From Nymphaea colorata (lineage: Eukaryota > Streptophyta > Magnoliopsida > Nymphaeales > Nymphaeaceae): a stretch of DNA of 64,000 nucleotides. The DNA is taken from positions 7,354,713 through 7,418,712 of the forward strand of contig NC_045142.1 of NCBI RefSeq assembly GCF_008831285.2, written 5' to 3'. How positions within the stretch are numbered: position 1 is the first letter of the stretch; each line of letters begins with the position of its first letter. Positions 22,591-63,600 of the stretch are shown one piece after another. Made by a program: the position numbers and the translations under genes. The notes under the pieces were generated by a model. That model was given only the letters and a program-made list of their open reading frames with translations, searched no databases and was not told the DNA's origin.

Positions 22591-23677
22591 GTAGTTAAAA
22601 CAATGTTGAAAGAAAAAGAAGGATCTATCTACCATCTAACCATCTAAACGAAAATTACGGATTGGGATTCAAAATCAAAAGCATTAATTACAAAATGGAT
22701 GATGGAGGAACGAATATTTTTGAATTAGTGGGGACTTGTGTGGGCAGTTGCCCACATAGATCCGTATGATTTATTTTCTTTGCGTATTAGTTCATAAACA
22801 TGAATTCTTTTAATACAATGGCGCTCCTTAAATTTAAGATTTGTTACATTATTGTCCAGAATTATGCAAAGATCTCCTTAACAACTTAGCTCGTCTGCTA
22901 CAGGAAACATTCTTTTAGGGCCTTATGTTTTGCCATGGCTGCAAAATAAGGTTTATATTTCTGAATGGTTTGAAACCGGAGATTGTTTTTCACACATACT
23001 TTTGTGCATGCAAATGACCATGTATAAATGTAGACTGGCGGATCCACTATCAAGCAAATTCATTGTTTCGCCCTTAGTTACCATTGAGGTCCAATGCGCG
23101 GTTTTCCAAATGACTAAAATGCCCTTATAGTAGAAAGGCGAATCCCCATACAAAGGAGAACATGGTTATCTGGAGAGCACACTGTGATGAAAGTTAGAAG
23201 CAGAATTTAGAGGAAAGGCACAAAAAAAAAAAATCACCTTTTCAAAATGACAAATAAGTCTCTTTTAAAGCCTTGCCGGGGGAGATTTCATCAAAATCAC
23301 CTTTTCAAAATGACAAACAAGTCCCCTCTGAAGCCTTGCGGGGGAGATTTCAATGGTTCACACTGAGTTGTAAAAAAAAATCCACAAAGGGCAGATTTAA
23401 TGCTTGGGGGCCCATTCTCAAGAAAATACCTTCATCCTTCGTCCTTAGAACAACTTTTAGAACTGTTTGATAATAATAACAATTTATTACTATCACATGA
23501 ATCTACTTGTTATTCATGAAATACTATAATATGACATTCCGCCGCGAACCATTGATAAGTACCGCACCAGATTTGAAAGTGCCCCTCCAACGAATTTGTG
23601 GCATCGTAATCAATCATTAAAGTTTATTTTATAGACGGCAACAAGTTTTTGAGAGGGAGCACCCTGTGGGAGAGAAC
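22591..23677 (-). other. intron of UGT copy 3
   Basis: About 1.09 kb. The donor CAAG|GTTCTC is normal; the acceptor dinucleotide at the homologous position is AC. A short stretch containing TCACCTTTTCAAAATGACAA and GGGGGAGATTTCA occurs twice (about 23234-23290 and 23296-23352), a local tandem duplication not seen in the other introns. Confidence 0.7.
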
Positions 23678-24170
23678 CTTGCACCACCCCGAACTTCTCT
23701 CGGAGGCGATCGGTGTAAATGTGTGTGATGAGGGAAGAGGCCGCAGACGCCCAGAAGGAGATCAACGGCACGCCTGCCTCGTCGGCCAGGTCCTGCGCAA
23801 AGTGAAGGAAGGAGTCCGCGAGCACGCAGGAGACGGGCGGTTGCATCCCTGCCAGGGCCCGCCGGAGGTCGTCGGGAGCCGATCGCAGGAAATGCTCGAT
23901 GTCTTCCTGAGGCCGCTCCGGCGAGAAGGCGAAGTCCTCCGGCAAGCCGTCCGGGATGGTGCAGAAGACCATGTTGGGGTTCCCCGAGCAGGCGGAAACC
24001 AGAGAGGAGATGGGCTTAAGGGAGGCCGCGGTGGTGAAGAAGGAGAACTTAACGTCCCCTGCCAGGCCGGCAAGGTGGCGACCCAGCGTTAGGAGCGGCG
24101 TAGCGTGCGAGCCGAAGGGGAATGCCAGAAGCGCTACGTGCGGCTTCTCCCCTCTTTTCCCTGTCTCCAT
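23678..24170 (-). CDS. UGT78-like flavonoid 3-O-glycosyltransferase, copy 3, exon 1
   Basis: 493-bp first exon, ATG at 24170 (METGKRGEKPHVALLAF), His22 in PFGSHATPLL, Asp119 in SCVLADSF, ending IYTDRLREKFGVVQ plus one base before the donor. The sequence is very close to copies 1 and 2. The 5' leader shows a short local repeat (TTCGTGTTCCAAGA in tandem near 24201-24228). Confidence 0.88.
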
Positions 24171-24293
24171 TTCCTTCTTCTTTCTTGTTCTCTCTCTCTC
24201 TCGTGTTCCAAGATTTCGTGTTCCAAGATTGGAGGAAGGAAAATCGAAGCCGGTGAAATATACCGCTGTTATGATGAGAACCAGAGTTGTCCC

Positions 24294-24301
24294 TTCTTAT
24301 A
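24294..24301 (-). promoter_or_regulatory. TATA box of UGT copy 3
   Basis: TATAAGAA on the minus strand about 124 bp upstream of the ATG, at the same position as in copy 2. Confidence 0.5.
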
Positions 24302-25436
24302 GCCATGGTGGCCTGTGACATGCTGCTTTATTTGCGGTTCTTGAATGGAGGATGGCACGTGCTTGATGTGATCGACCTTCAGTTATCTCTCTCAATCAAG
24401 AAGTCCAGCCAACTTGTTTTTGACTCGTAAGTTCAATTCGACTCCAACTCAACTCGTTTAGCATCAAACTAATACTGAAACTCGAGTTTGTAAACAAATG
24501 GATTTCGTAACATGATTAAATTCGAGTAGGCTCACTTAAAGCTAGGTGTGTTTGAGAAAATGAGAGAGCTTTTTCTCTCCAATTCATCTTAAATGCATAA
24601 GCAGTTGACTAATTTGATCCGAGTCCTACTGTGGTTAACATATTATTCCAATCAATTTCGCAGTCTCTAAACAAAATTTGCCATTTTATCGTGTTATCAT
24701 GTAATCATCAAACTATTAAGTTTAATTGGTGTAAAAAATTTAGGTGTAATGTTATTATCACGTATTAGTAGGGGAAGAAGGAAGAATTTTTCATTAATTA
24801 CAACTCGTACACTGACGATCCACTTTTATAGTTCGATGTATAGTGTTGAGAGTCTTGTTTGCGCAAGCAGAGATGCTGATGAGATCATTTTATTCGCACC
24901 GAGTTTTGAAAATGGAGTAGGGATGTTAATATATCCAATTTGAATCAGATATCTGACCAATTCATTTCAAAAAATCAAATATGTAAAAAAATAATACCTT
25001 GTTAAAAAATTGATTTGGATTCAGATTTAAGAAATGACATCAGATCAGATTCAGATATAAATAATATCTTATCAGATTCGAATATGGATTTAGATCAGAT
25101 TTATTTTTAAACAAATGCATTGTATTGAATGCTCTTACAATTTGAAAATAGCCAAATTCCAGTTCGAAATTCAGATTCAGATTGAATGTGAAAATTAGAT
25201 TCGGATCGGATTAAGATTTTGAAATCGGATTTCAGATTCGGATTCAGATACAAATTTTCTTTGTTTATAGTAGAATTTGAATCTGAATATGTGAATATCT
25301 AAAAAAAACAGATACGGTTAAGGGTGTATTGGATTTGAATATAATCCATTGACATCCTTACGAAAGAGCAGAGTCTATTGTAGATGTGCATGATCAGAGG
25401 GAGTGGCAAATCAAGGTTCGCTAGTGGTGACTGTGC

Positions 25437-25438
<2 letters not shown>

Positions 25439-25482
<44 letters not shown>
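25439..25482. repeat. (AG)n microsatellite
   Basis: About 22 AG units in the UGT copy 3 flank. The equivalent place in copies 1 and 2 has only short GAGA tracts (about 3030 and 19460). Confidence 0.95.
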
Positions 25483-25484
<2 letters not shown>

Positions 25485-26639
25485 ACTTTTCAAACACATC
25501 TCCAACAAACTATGCTCCTCGGTTGGGATGTTAATGGATCAGATTTGCATGAGATATACCCATAACATATCATCATTTAAAATAAGATTCAAATTAGAAT
25601 TAAATGTAATACTAAAAATTGGATGGGGATCAGATTCATGTTATGAATTTGGATATGGTAGAGACTTTTCTTTGTTTGCATTCGAATTTCAATTTAAATC
25701 AAAACATGTGAACTTCCAAACGAGTGGGTGGTTAGGCTCTTGAAATATTTGACAAGTGCAGTCAACTTGGTCTTGAGACTGGAACTTAGTTATTCAAACT
25801 CAAGTTAATAAACAAGTCAAACTCAAGTTAAGAAATGAACTCATTTAAGTAAACAAATTGGGCTCGAGCTAGGCTGGTTAGGCTCATTTAAACTCGGTTA
25901 AGTTAATGTAAAGAGAATATTTAGAAGGCATCTCTTTATCAGAAAACAGAAATAGTTCAATAGACTTCCTTGCAGCTAGCAAGGGTGAGGTCATCTCCAT
26001 TCATATTAAAAAATAACTTTTCTTAATAAACAGCTCAGCTAAGCTCAAGCTGAATCTCAACTTATTAAAGCTCAAGCCAACTTCAAGTTTCTTAAGCTCG
26101 AGCCAAGCTGAGATCAACTCTGACCAACTCAAGCTCAACTCAAAAAACAAGTTCGGCTAACTCGAGCTCGAGTTATGCCTTATGGCACTTAAGTCTGAGT
26201 TCGAGCTGCCCTAGCTCAGCTCAAACTGGCTCTTGAACAGTTGAACCCATCGGCACGTGGGTGGATCAATAAGCGCAGTGCAGATTGATTATATAGCGGG
26301 GGCCCATATCTGAAAGTTGCTGCTCCTACTATTTTCAACTGCTTCGTTTTCTATTTGCCTACCAGACACCTGGGTCTCTCATTGAGTTGAAATGTATCTC
26401 ACAGGCTTCATGGAGCTGTGAACCATATAAATCAGATTGTCAGATTTTCTTAGACTGTGCCATCGAATTTTAAGACTTGGTTAATTGGAGTATCACTGTC
26501 TCCCCTAGCAGAGGGGTGGCCTTAGTATTCCTACTGTTATGAAACAGATGTGCTGCCTTCGTCTTGAGGTGGGCGTGGAACATGTGGTCTAGTAGCGTAG
26601 CTAGTCCACATGCATCGATTTACAGAAATGCACACACTA

Positions 26640-26643
<4 letters not shown>

Positions 26644-26682
<39 letters not shown>
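26644..26682. repeat. (GA)n microsatellite
   Basis: About 20 GA units, roughly 160 bp downstream of the kinase stop codon. Confidence 0.95.
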
Positions 26683-26683
<1 letters not shown>

Positions 26684-26839
26684 ATAACAGTTGGAATTTG
26701 CACCAAGAGGCTTAGACCTGAATATTTATTAAATAAATAATACAGATTGGCATCCTTCCTTCCACTAAAATAGATAAACCAAGCACTGTTAACCACAGAA
26801 ACGTACACACCGCCTCTTAAAACATGCATATATGAATTT

Positions 26840-55604
<28,765 letters not shown>

Positions 55605-55861
55605 CTGATCATGTCATATAATAAATATATAGTTACCTCAATGACAAGAAACCTAGAGGAAAGTTATTTATTGTGCAAAGTGAAAGCTATAGTTATTCTA
55701 AGTCTTGCTAAGGATAGGGATAAATATCTTATACACCATTACATAACGTTAAGATGTGTAAAGCATGTGGAGATGGAACAATGCAAAGAACACAAAACAT
55801 AAATAGATCTCCAGTTCAATTGAGTTTATAAGAAACCTACATAGTTCACAATAACTATAAT

Positions 55862-57154
55862 TGTTGAGTACATTGGAGAGAAAACAGCCAAAAAGTTCTT
55901 TTCACTAATCCTAATCTCCCTTAAATAGAGATTAGTCAGAAATTACAAAATAGTTCAACACAACGAAAAAATAATAACAAAAGAGGATTGATGACTTATT
56001 AAAAGTTTCAAATAACTACCCCAACCTGCTAACATATTTCTTTCAACACTCCTCAAGCTGGAGCACAGCTTGTCACAGCACTTTTGAAAAATGGAACTAG
56101 AGACAGGTTTAGTCAACATATCAGCTATTTGATCTTATGAAGCAACATGCATGGAAGATATATAACCACATTGAACTAAATCACGAACATAGTGAAAATC
56201 GACTTCCATATGCTTTGTTCTCTCGTTGAACACTAGATTATTTGCAATCTACATGGCTGCTATATTGTCACTTGTAGATCAGCTAACATAGATTTAATCT
56301 ACATCACCTCAGCTACATTTTGAGTCATTGCTCTATATTCAGATTCTGCACTAGACCTTGCCACAACATTTTGCTTCTTTCTTCTCCATGTAACTAAGTC
56401 TCACCCTACAAAAACACAAAATCTTGTAATAGACTTTCTATCTTCAATAGGCCCTACAAAATTTGCCTCTGAATGTGCTACCACATCAATTGTTGATCCT
56501 TTCTTAAATAGCAATCTTTTGCCAGGGGAGGATTTTAAGTACACGAGAATCATCATAGCTGCATCTCATTGTACATTAGTAGGCCTGCTCATAAATTGAC
56601 TAACTTTACTCACAGCCAAAGTTGTGTTTGGTCTAGTGACTGTCATATAAAGAAACTTACCAACAAGAGACCGGTAACTATTACTATCAACTAGCTAAGG
56701 TTGGCCATCACATAAATGTTTCTTGAGATCAATAGGAATATGAGCAGGTTTAGCACCCAGCATCCATGTCTCTTTTAACAAGTCCAGCACATATTTGCAT
56801 TGAGATAATATGATTCCTTCTTTACTCTCGGCATCCTCAATGCCTAAAAAATATCCAAGGGTCCAAGCCTCCAAGGTCTTTTGTAAAAAATTGCTTCTGA
56901 AGATGTGCCTCTATCTCAGATATATCCTGCGTGTTGTTTCATCTTTCATGTCAATATAAATGTCATCTACATATACTACCATGACCACCACTACATTACT
57001 TGCCTTATTAAGTAGTAATGAATGATCTGATGCTGATATATAGAAGACAAAAGAAGACATAACATCTACTAGCTTTTGAAACCATGCACGTAGGCCTTGT
57101 TTCAATCCATATATGCTTTATTGAACTTGCATACCTTATTAGTTATTACACTTT
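55862..57154 (-). mobile_element. copia fragment E (reverse transcriptase to 3' LTR)
   Basis: Minus strand. From 57154 down it encodes decayed reverse transcriptase (VCKFNKAYMD, QGLRAWFQKLVDVMSSFVFY, MVVYVDDIYI), then RNase H pieces, a polypurine-like CAGCTTGAGGAG, and a probable LTR at 55862-56048 (TGTTGAAAG...CTCAACA). The 5' half is missing. The style resembles the B/C lineage. Confidence 0.7.
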
Positions 57155-58567
57155 CCCTAAATGTAACACCCGATGCAATGGATCTGGATCAAGGTCCAAA
57201 TTTGACCCGTATTATTCCCGTGGGCTGTGAAGAGAGCCCAACGACAAGGGATCCTCTCGTCAGCTGAAGGCGGAAGAAGAGGGAAACACTGAAAGGATGT
57301 GGAAGTGGGAAGAAGAAGAACAAAGGAAGAAAGAGAGCTGAGGAAGAGGAAGGAGGAGGAGCAGAGGTAGGTTATGGGCCCTCTAGAAGAGCATCGGAAA
57401 GTCCAATAGTCTAATCCAGATTCTGATAAGGTTATGGGCCTCCACCTTCCTCGAATCCCCTGGCTGCCATTGATTGGCAACCAGTACTCTGCTGCCGACT
57501 TTCAGGCCCCAGGAGAGAGAACGACACTAATGTCATGTTCTGACGAAGCGTGGATTAGGAATTACCCTTCCCTACCACCGTGAATCTAATGGAAGATAGG
57601 TGAAACCACTATTTTTTGAGAAACTCAAAAATAATCGGATAATCCAATCTGCGAGCTTCGTAGTTACCTGCAATAGTGCCAATAGCCGAATAGTCAAAAC
57701 GTTTCGAGAGTTGCCGATAGACTTCCTTAGGAATGAAAATTTGTTTGACACCATCGATTTCCGATTTCACCGGAGAGACAAACTCCTTTTCAGAATCCGA
57801 CTCTTACCCATTGCATTGGACTATATTAGCCCACGACCGTTTGCCCCATCCCTCCCCTGCAGGCAGAGAGTCAGAAACAACCCATTGCTCCTCACGACCA
57901 TCGACAACACACTCCATCAGCTGATCCCATTCGACCAGCCCCATAGTGTCCAGCTCCACCACAATCACCATGCTTGCGATTTCTTAATAAAATCTGTTCC
58001 ACGTCAATTGCCCCTTTTGTCTTTCTTTTTTTCTTTTTTTTTTGATGAGAAAAGGATAGATCAGATATACATCTGTCAGCAGAAATAGACGTTTGATCCC
58101 CTTCCTTTCTTGCCTTTTCTTAAGACGTCAGTGGCTGTTAGTGGTCAAATAATATTTCATGAACCGAGACTAGAGCAGTCTGGTTTAAACAGAGATAAGA
58201 TCACATATAATAATAATGAAGTTTAAATCAAAACAGATATGTGAATGACAGTAAAAGGGAACCCAGAAAAGGAGGACGATAGACAGAAGGATAAAAAACA
58301 GGTATGGTGAATCAAAAGATATAACACATGACCAGCTGACGTAAAGAACAGAGGAACCAAGAGAGGACAAAGTAGATATGAAGATGATATAGAAAGGACA
58401 GACCTGCTGACGTGCAGAACAAATATAGAGAGAACAGAGTAGATCGACTGAAACAGAGGAATCAAGAGAGAAGAGGAAAATCAAAAAGCATTGTCAAATC
58501 TCGCAGGACACACCTTTTGGTTTCGAATCAGTCAAAGGCCCAGACCTGCTGACGCGCTTTGATACCA
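57155..58567. other. unclassified segment, probably leader of a minus-strand LTR element
   Basis: A primer-binding-like TGGTATC (minus strand, 58561-58567) abuts the LTR at 58568, so the part left of it should be the leader of that element. It contains a loosely repeated GACCTGCTGACG word (about 58331, 58403, 58542) and GA-rich stretches near 57260-57370. No gag or pol homology was recognised. TGTAACACCCG near 57162 resembles an LTR start but has no partner. Confidence 0.35.
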
Positions 58568-58824
58568 TGCGAGTTTTTCCAGAAGCTATCACCAGAGAAA
58601 GCGAGAGGAGAGGAAGAGAACAGAGCCAAAAGAAAACCGCATGTCTCATAATACTCTAAATGTGGTTCATTCAATTAATAAAAATGAGGATCAATACCCT
58701 AAGATTCAGTCTTTACAATAATACCCTTAAGTAAAACATTATTTAAAGCATACAGCACAACTTATTAGAAATGGATCTGTAAAGGATCCAGGTCCAATCA
58801 CTTACAAGCCATCACATCTTAACA
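58568..58824 (-). repeat. 5' LTR of a minus-strand retroelement inserted in F
   Basis: 257 bp reading, on the minus strand, TGTTAAGATGTG ... CTCGCA, followed by TGGTATC. The copia coding of F starts immediately to the right at 58825 (LGPSRVSNRSLIQYYL), which fits insertion into F. The other LTR was not found. Confidence 0.55.
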
Positions 58825-60130
58825 GATGTGTTGGACCTAGTCGTGTTTCTAATAGGTCCCTAATTCAATATTATCTAGTTTTAGTTTATGATTTCTCTAG
58901 AGTAAGTTGGGTCTTTTCGTTAAATAACTAAGGTCATATGCATTCTCAAACGATTCATTATTGAAATAAAAGCTCAGTTTGATTTCATTGTTAAATTTGT
59001 TCGTCTAATAATGCTCTTGAGTTTAAGTCCTCAATATTACCACAATTTTACTCTGAATATGGAGCTCGACCACAATTGACTTGCCCATATACCTTCCAAC
59101 AAAATGGAGTTGCAGAAAAAAGCATAGGAAACTCTTAAATGTTGCCTGAACCCTTCTGTTGCAAACAAATGTGCCTGCATATTTTTTAGGTGATGCCATG
59201 CTTACCACCTGCTATCTTACTAATTGATTGTCATCCTCGGGCACTGATAACAAAATACCTATTCAATTAATCTACCCTCAAAGACCTTGTTTCAAATTCC
59301 TCCAAAGTCTTTGGCTGCACCTGTTTTGTGCATATCCTTGGCCCCAAAAGAGATAAACTTGCTAAGCAAGCCATCAAATGTGTCTTCATTGGATATCCTA
59401 GCAACCAAAAAGGTTACGAATGCTTTGATCCTATAACTCGGAAAGAGTTTATCAGTGCAAATGTGACCTTTTTTGAGTCTCAACCTTACCTTCAATCCTA
59501 CTCTAATTCTTGTCCTGAGGTACGAGTTCATTCCCTTACCGATTCCTCTAGAGTCGGTTCCTTGGTCTTTTCCTCCATCCATACATGTTTTTGTGATCCT
59601 TTGCTGGTCTACTCATGCCAACAGGACCCTCTCTAGATCGTCCATCTATCTCTTCTCAAGAGGTAAGTAACCCTGAACGACATGATCTTGGATCAAATGA
59701 TTATTACATTGATGATGACCTACCTATGCACTTTACAATGTATTTAATGATCATATGAGTAATAGTTTACAGCAGTTTGCTTAGGATATCCCCACTAGTC
59801 ATCAACAAGCATTGCTAGATGTAAAATGGAAACAACCTATGCAGGAAGAGATGGATGCATTGATATCACGAGGCACGTGGGAGTTTGTACATCCTTCAAC
59901 TCAAGGTGACGTAGTTGGATCGAAGTGGGTCTTCACCATCAAGTATCATTCTGATGGATCTATTGAGAGGTACAAAGCTTGCTTGATTGCCAGAGGTTAT
60001 ACACAGACTTATGGAATGGATTTTTTTGAGACTTTCTCTTCAGTTGCGAGGTTATGAACCATCAGACTTATCAATTTGTCATTGTTATGTGAGATTGGTC
60101 CCTTTACCAACTTGATGTAAAGAATGACTT
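58825..60130 (+). pseudogene. copia fragment F (integrase and start of reverse transcriptase)
   Basis: Decayed integrase: GPSRVSNRSLIQYYLVLV, NALEFKSSILPQFYSE, QQNGVAEK, then KVFGCTCFVHILGPKRDKLA and GYECFDPITRKEFISANVTF; then reverse transcriptase start [40 protein letters not shown] and [14 protein letters not shown] followed by a stop. It is on the plus strand, opposite to E and G, with many stops. It belongs to the same lineage as B. Confidence 0.8.
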
Positions 60131-60396
60131 ATCTTTACATTGCTTAGCTTGAAGCCTTGATATTTGACCACACAATTCCATTCACATAACCAAAAGTGCA
60201 ACCATTTATCTAAACCCATGCTAGTAGACCAGACCCATTCAGCCGATGTCTTCATTTTCAATCTCATTAGAAAAGTTGGAAGGGTGTTTCCCAACATTCT
60301 TATGGCAAGGGAATATGTGCATTGCTCAAAAATATATGGTGCAACAGGCTACCAATTATTACACCTATAAGAGGTAGGAAGATTATGATTGCAACA

Positions 60397-60643
60397 TGTA
60401 GAAATACGAACAAGAAGGAGACGAAGAGCAACAATGATCACGATGTAACGTGGAAAACCCTCAACACGAGGGAGAAAAAACCACGAATGAGGAGGAGTTG
60501 GTGCCCACTAGCAGCCAGACTCTCTCTCTCTTAAGATTATCATTAACTTAAGGATTAGGGTTACAAGACTTAAGTAGAGCCCAAAACGGGCTACAAGGCG
60601 GGTCGGGTATGGATCCGGACCCGAAACCCACAAACTATCAACA
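60397..60643 (-). repeat. G 3' LTR
   Basis: Shares with the A LTR the TGTT start, a GGGTTTTCCACGT block and the TTTCTACA end, but is otherwise divergent and shorter (247 versus 285 bp). It has a GGGTCCGGATCC inverted-repeat-like motif near its start, in the position where the A LTR has its palindrome. Confidence 0.88.
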
Positions 60644-63600
60644 CTCCCCCTCAAGTTGGGCATACATATCAAACATGCCCAACTTGGATACATTCCTCTC
60701 AAATGAAGCTGAAGGAAGAGCTTTCGTCAGAACATCAGCAGTTTGGTCTTCAGACTTCATGTAAGGTAAGATCAACTCCTTCGCATCAATCCTTTCCCGA
60801 ATGAAGTGACGATCAATTTCAACATGTTTTGTTCTGTCGTGAAGAACAGGATTGTTGGCTAAGTTGATTGCAGACTTGTTATCACAATACATCTTCATAG
60901 GTCCTTCAATCTCTATTCCAATGTCAGTCAACAATATCTTCAACCACAATAACTCTGACACTCCCATAGCAACTGCCCTATATTCTGCCTCTGCACTGGA
61001 TCTAGAGCAAACATCCTGTCTCTTGCTCCTCCATACAACAAGGTTTCCTCCCAAGTAGATACAGTACCCTGTAGTGGATCGTCTGGTATCACCACAACCT
61101 GCCCAATCCGCATCAGAATAGCCCTCGATTTCCACAGTCTCTTGTTTCACATACAGGAGTCCCTTACCAGGATTTTTCTTCAGGTAGCATAGCACTCTGT
61201 CCACAGCCTTCAGATGTGCATCGGTTGGCGCATGCATGAATTGGCTCAAAACATTCACCGCAAAGGTGATATCAGGTCTCGTGAGGGTAAGATAGATTAG
61301 CTTCTCAACCAGACGTTGATATCTTCCCTTGTCTTCTTCACAGAGAGGCTCTCCATCTCTAAGACTCAACTTGTGCCCAGTGTCAAAAGGGGTAGGAGTA
61401 GGTCTACATCCCAATTTACCAGTTTCTTCCAGCAGATCTAATGTATATTTCTTTTGGTTTAGTACAAGACCAGTACTAGACCTAGCAACCTCCATACCAA
61501 GAAAATACCTTAGTTTGCCAAGATCTTTGAGGTCGAATTCTGTAGCCAGTAACCCTTTTAGCTTGATAATCTCCTCATCATCATCTCCAGTAACAATCAT
61601 GTCATCTACGTAGACGAGCAGGAGAGTAACCTTGCTCTCCTTCTTCTTCACAAACAGAGTGTGATCTCCATTTCCTTGTTTGTATCCATGACGTATCATC
61701 ACTCTTCTCAGTCGTTCAAACCACGCTCTAGGCGATTGCTTAAGGCCATACAATGCCTTTTTCAGCTTACAACACATTTTTGGTTCTTCATATCCTGGAG
61801 GCATATGCATATATACTTCTTCTTCGAGGTCACCATTGAGGAATGCATTCTTAACATCCAGTTGATACATCTTCCACTCCTTCATCACAGCTAGGGATAT
61901 AACCACCCTCACAGTCTTCATTTTCGCAACAGGAGCAAAGGTTTCCAAGTAATCAATTCCATATTTCTGGCTAAACCCCTTGGCCACAAGTCTAGCTTTA
62001 TATCTTTCAACACTCCCATCTGGTTTGTACTTGATGGTATACACCCATTTGGATCCAACTAGGTGAGCGGCTTCAGGAATCTTCACCACTTCCCATGTCA
62101 AGTTTCTTCTTAGGGCATCTATTTCTTCTTTCATTGCATCAACCCACTTGGAGTCACTTTGAGCTTCAGCGACAGTCCTGGGAATCACAGCCAAAGAAAG
62201 AGTAGAAACAAAGCACTTGTAATCTTTCCCAAGTCTGGAATAAGAAACAAAATTACCAATGGGGTGTTGAGTACATGACCTGACACCCTTTCTCAGGGCA
62301 ATGGGAAGATCGTCATTCTTCTTTTCAACCTCATCATGGGTCTCCACGGTCTCCTCGGTAGGACTTGGTTCATCCAGGGAAGGAGTGGCATTGGGATTGA
62401 AAGTAGATCTAACATCACAAGTCATCACCTCTGTCCGAGTACCTCGTCTAGAGTAGAACTGTCCAAACAACTGAGGGCCTTCCTTCTCAATGCTATTGTC
62501 ACCCCTTTCCTCCTTCTCAGGCACATCAACAATATTAAGTGATTCTGCTTTCTTGTAGTCCAAAAAATCTATAAACTGAAGTTCCTGTCTCTGAGAATAC
62601 TCTTCCCTGCCCACAGACTGCTCCCCCTGAAGAGGATTCGCACCAAAGTAAGAGGCATGTTCCAAGAAGGTAACATCCCTCGTAACATAAGCTCGACCAG
62701 TAATAGGATCAATACATTTGTATCCTTTTTGCGTAGGGGAGTATCCAACAAAGACACCTTTGATAGACCTAGGATCAAGTTTCTTGACATTTGGACTGTG
62801 ATCATGGATAAAACATACACAACCAAAAACACGAGGAGGAAGAGGAAATGGTGGACGACTGCCAGGAAGCAACGAGTGGGGAGTCCTACCATTCAAAACA
62901 CGACTGGGCATGCGGTTAATAAGATAGGCACTAGTAAGAACTGCATCACCCCAATAGTGTTTAGGAAGATTTCTCTGAAACAAAAGAGCCCTGGTGACAT
63001 TAAGAAGTTGACGATTTTTCCTTTCAGCTACCCCATTTTGAGGGGGGGTGTAACTACAAGATGTCTCGTGAACAATCCCCCGTTGTCTAAGAAACTCCTC
63101 AACAGGCCGACACATGTACTCACGGGCATTATCGGACCTGAAAGTTTTAACATTCGCACCATACTGGGTATGTACAAGAAGAATAAATGTCTCGATGATT
63201 CGAGGAACCTCGCTGCGGTCTTTTAACAAGTATATAAATGTAGCACGAGAGAAATCATCAATGAAAGTGATAAAATACTGGAAACCTTGACGGGTATAAA
63301 TGCCTGAAGGTCCCCATACATCAGAGTGAATCAGGGAAAAAGCTTCATTAGCACAACTAGAAGAAAGAGGGTACGAAGCCCTCACATGTTTGGCAAACTG
63401 ACAAACATCACAAGAAATGGAAGACACATCAAAGGAGGAACACAAGTCTGGAAACAAATGTTTCAAAATCCCAAAAGGTAAATGCCCAAAACGTTCATGC
63501 CAGTACATAAAAGACTGAAGACAATCTTCTCTTCTCTTATCTGTCTTGCGGATCGCTGTCAACAGAGCAGTAGCCACACGTATGGGAAGACGATATAATC

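Larger units (their letters stand above)
24302..26690. other. 5' flank of UGT copy 3 and intergenic spacer to the kinase gene
   Basis: Up to about 25727 it aligns with the flanks of copies 1 and 2. From there to about 26690 it is different DNA: GAGCTCGAG-type dispersed repeat (25740-26250), then unclassified sequence. It replaces the MITE-like element and neighbours of the other units. No gene was found. Confidence 0.5.

Noticed and set aside
57600-58088. 162-codon plus-strand open frame
   Set aside because: No recognisable domain, ends in a poly-T/Phe-rich stretch, and lies in a region that looks like a retroelement leader; insufficient to call a gene.
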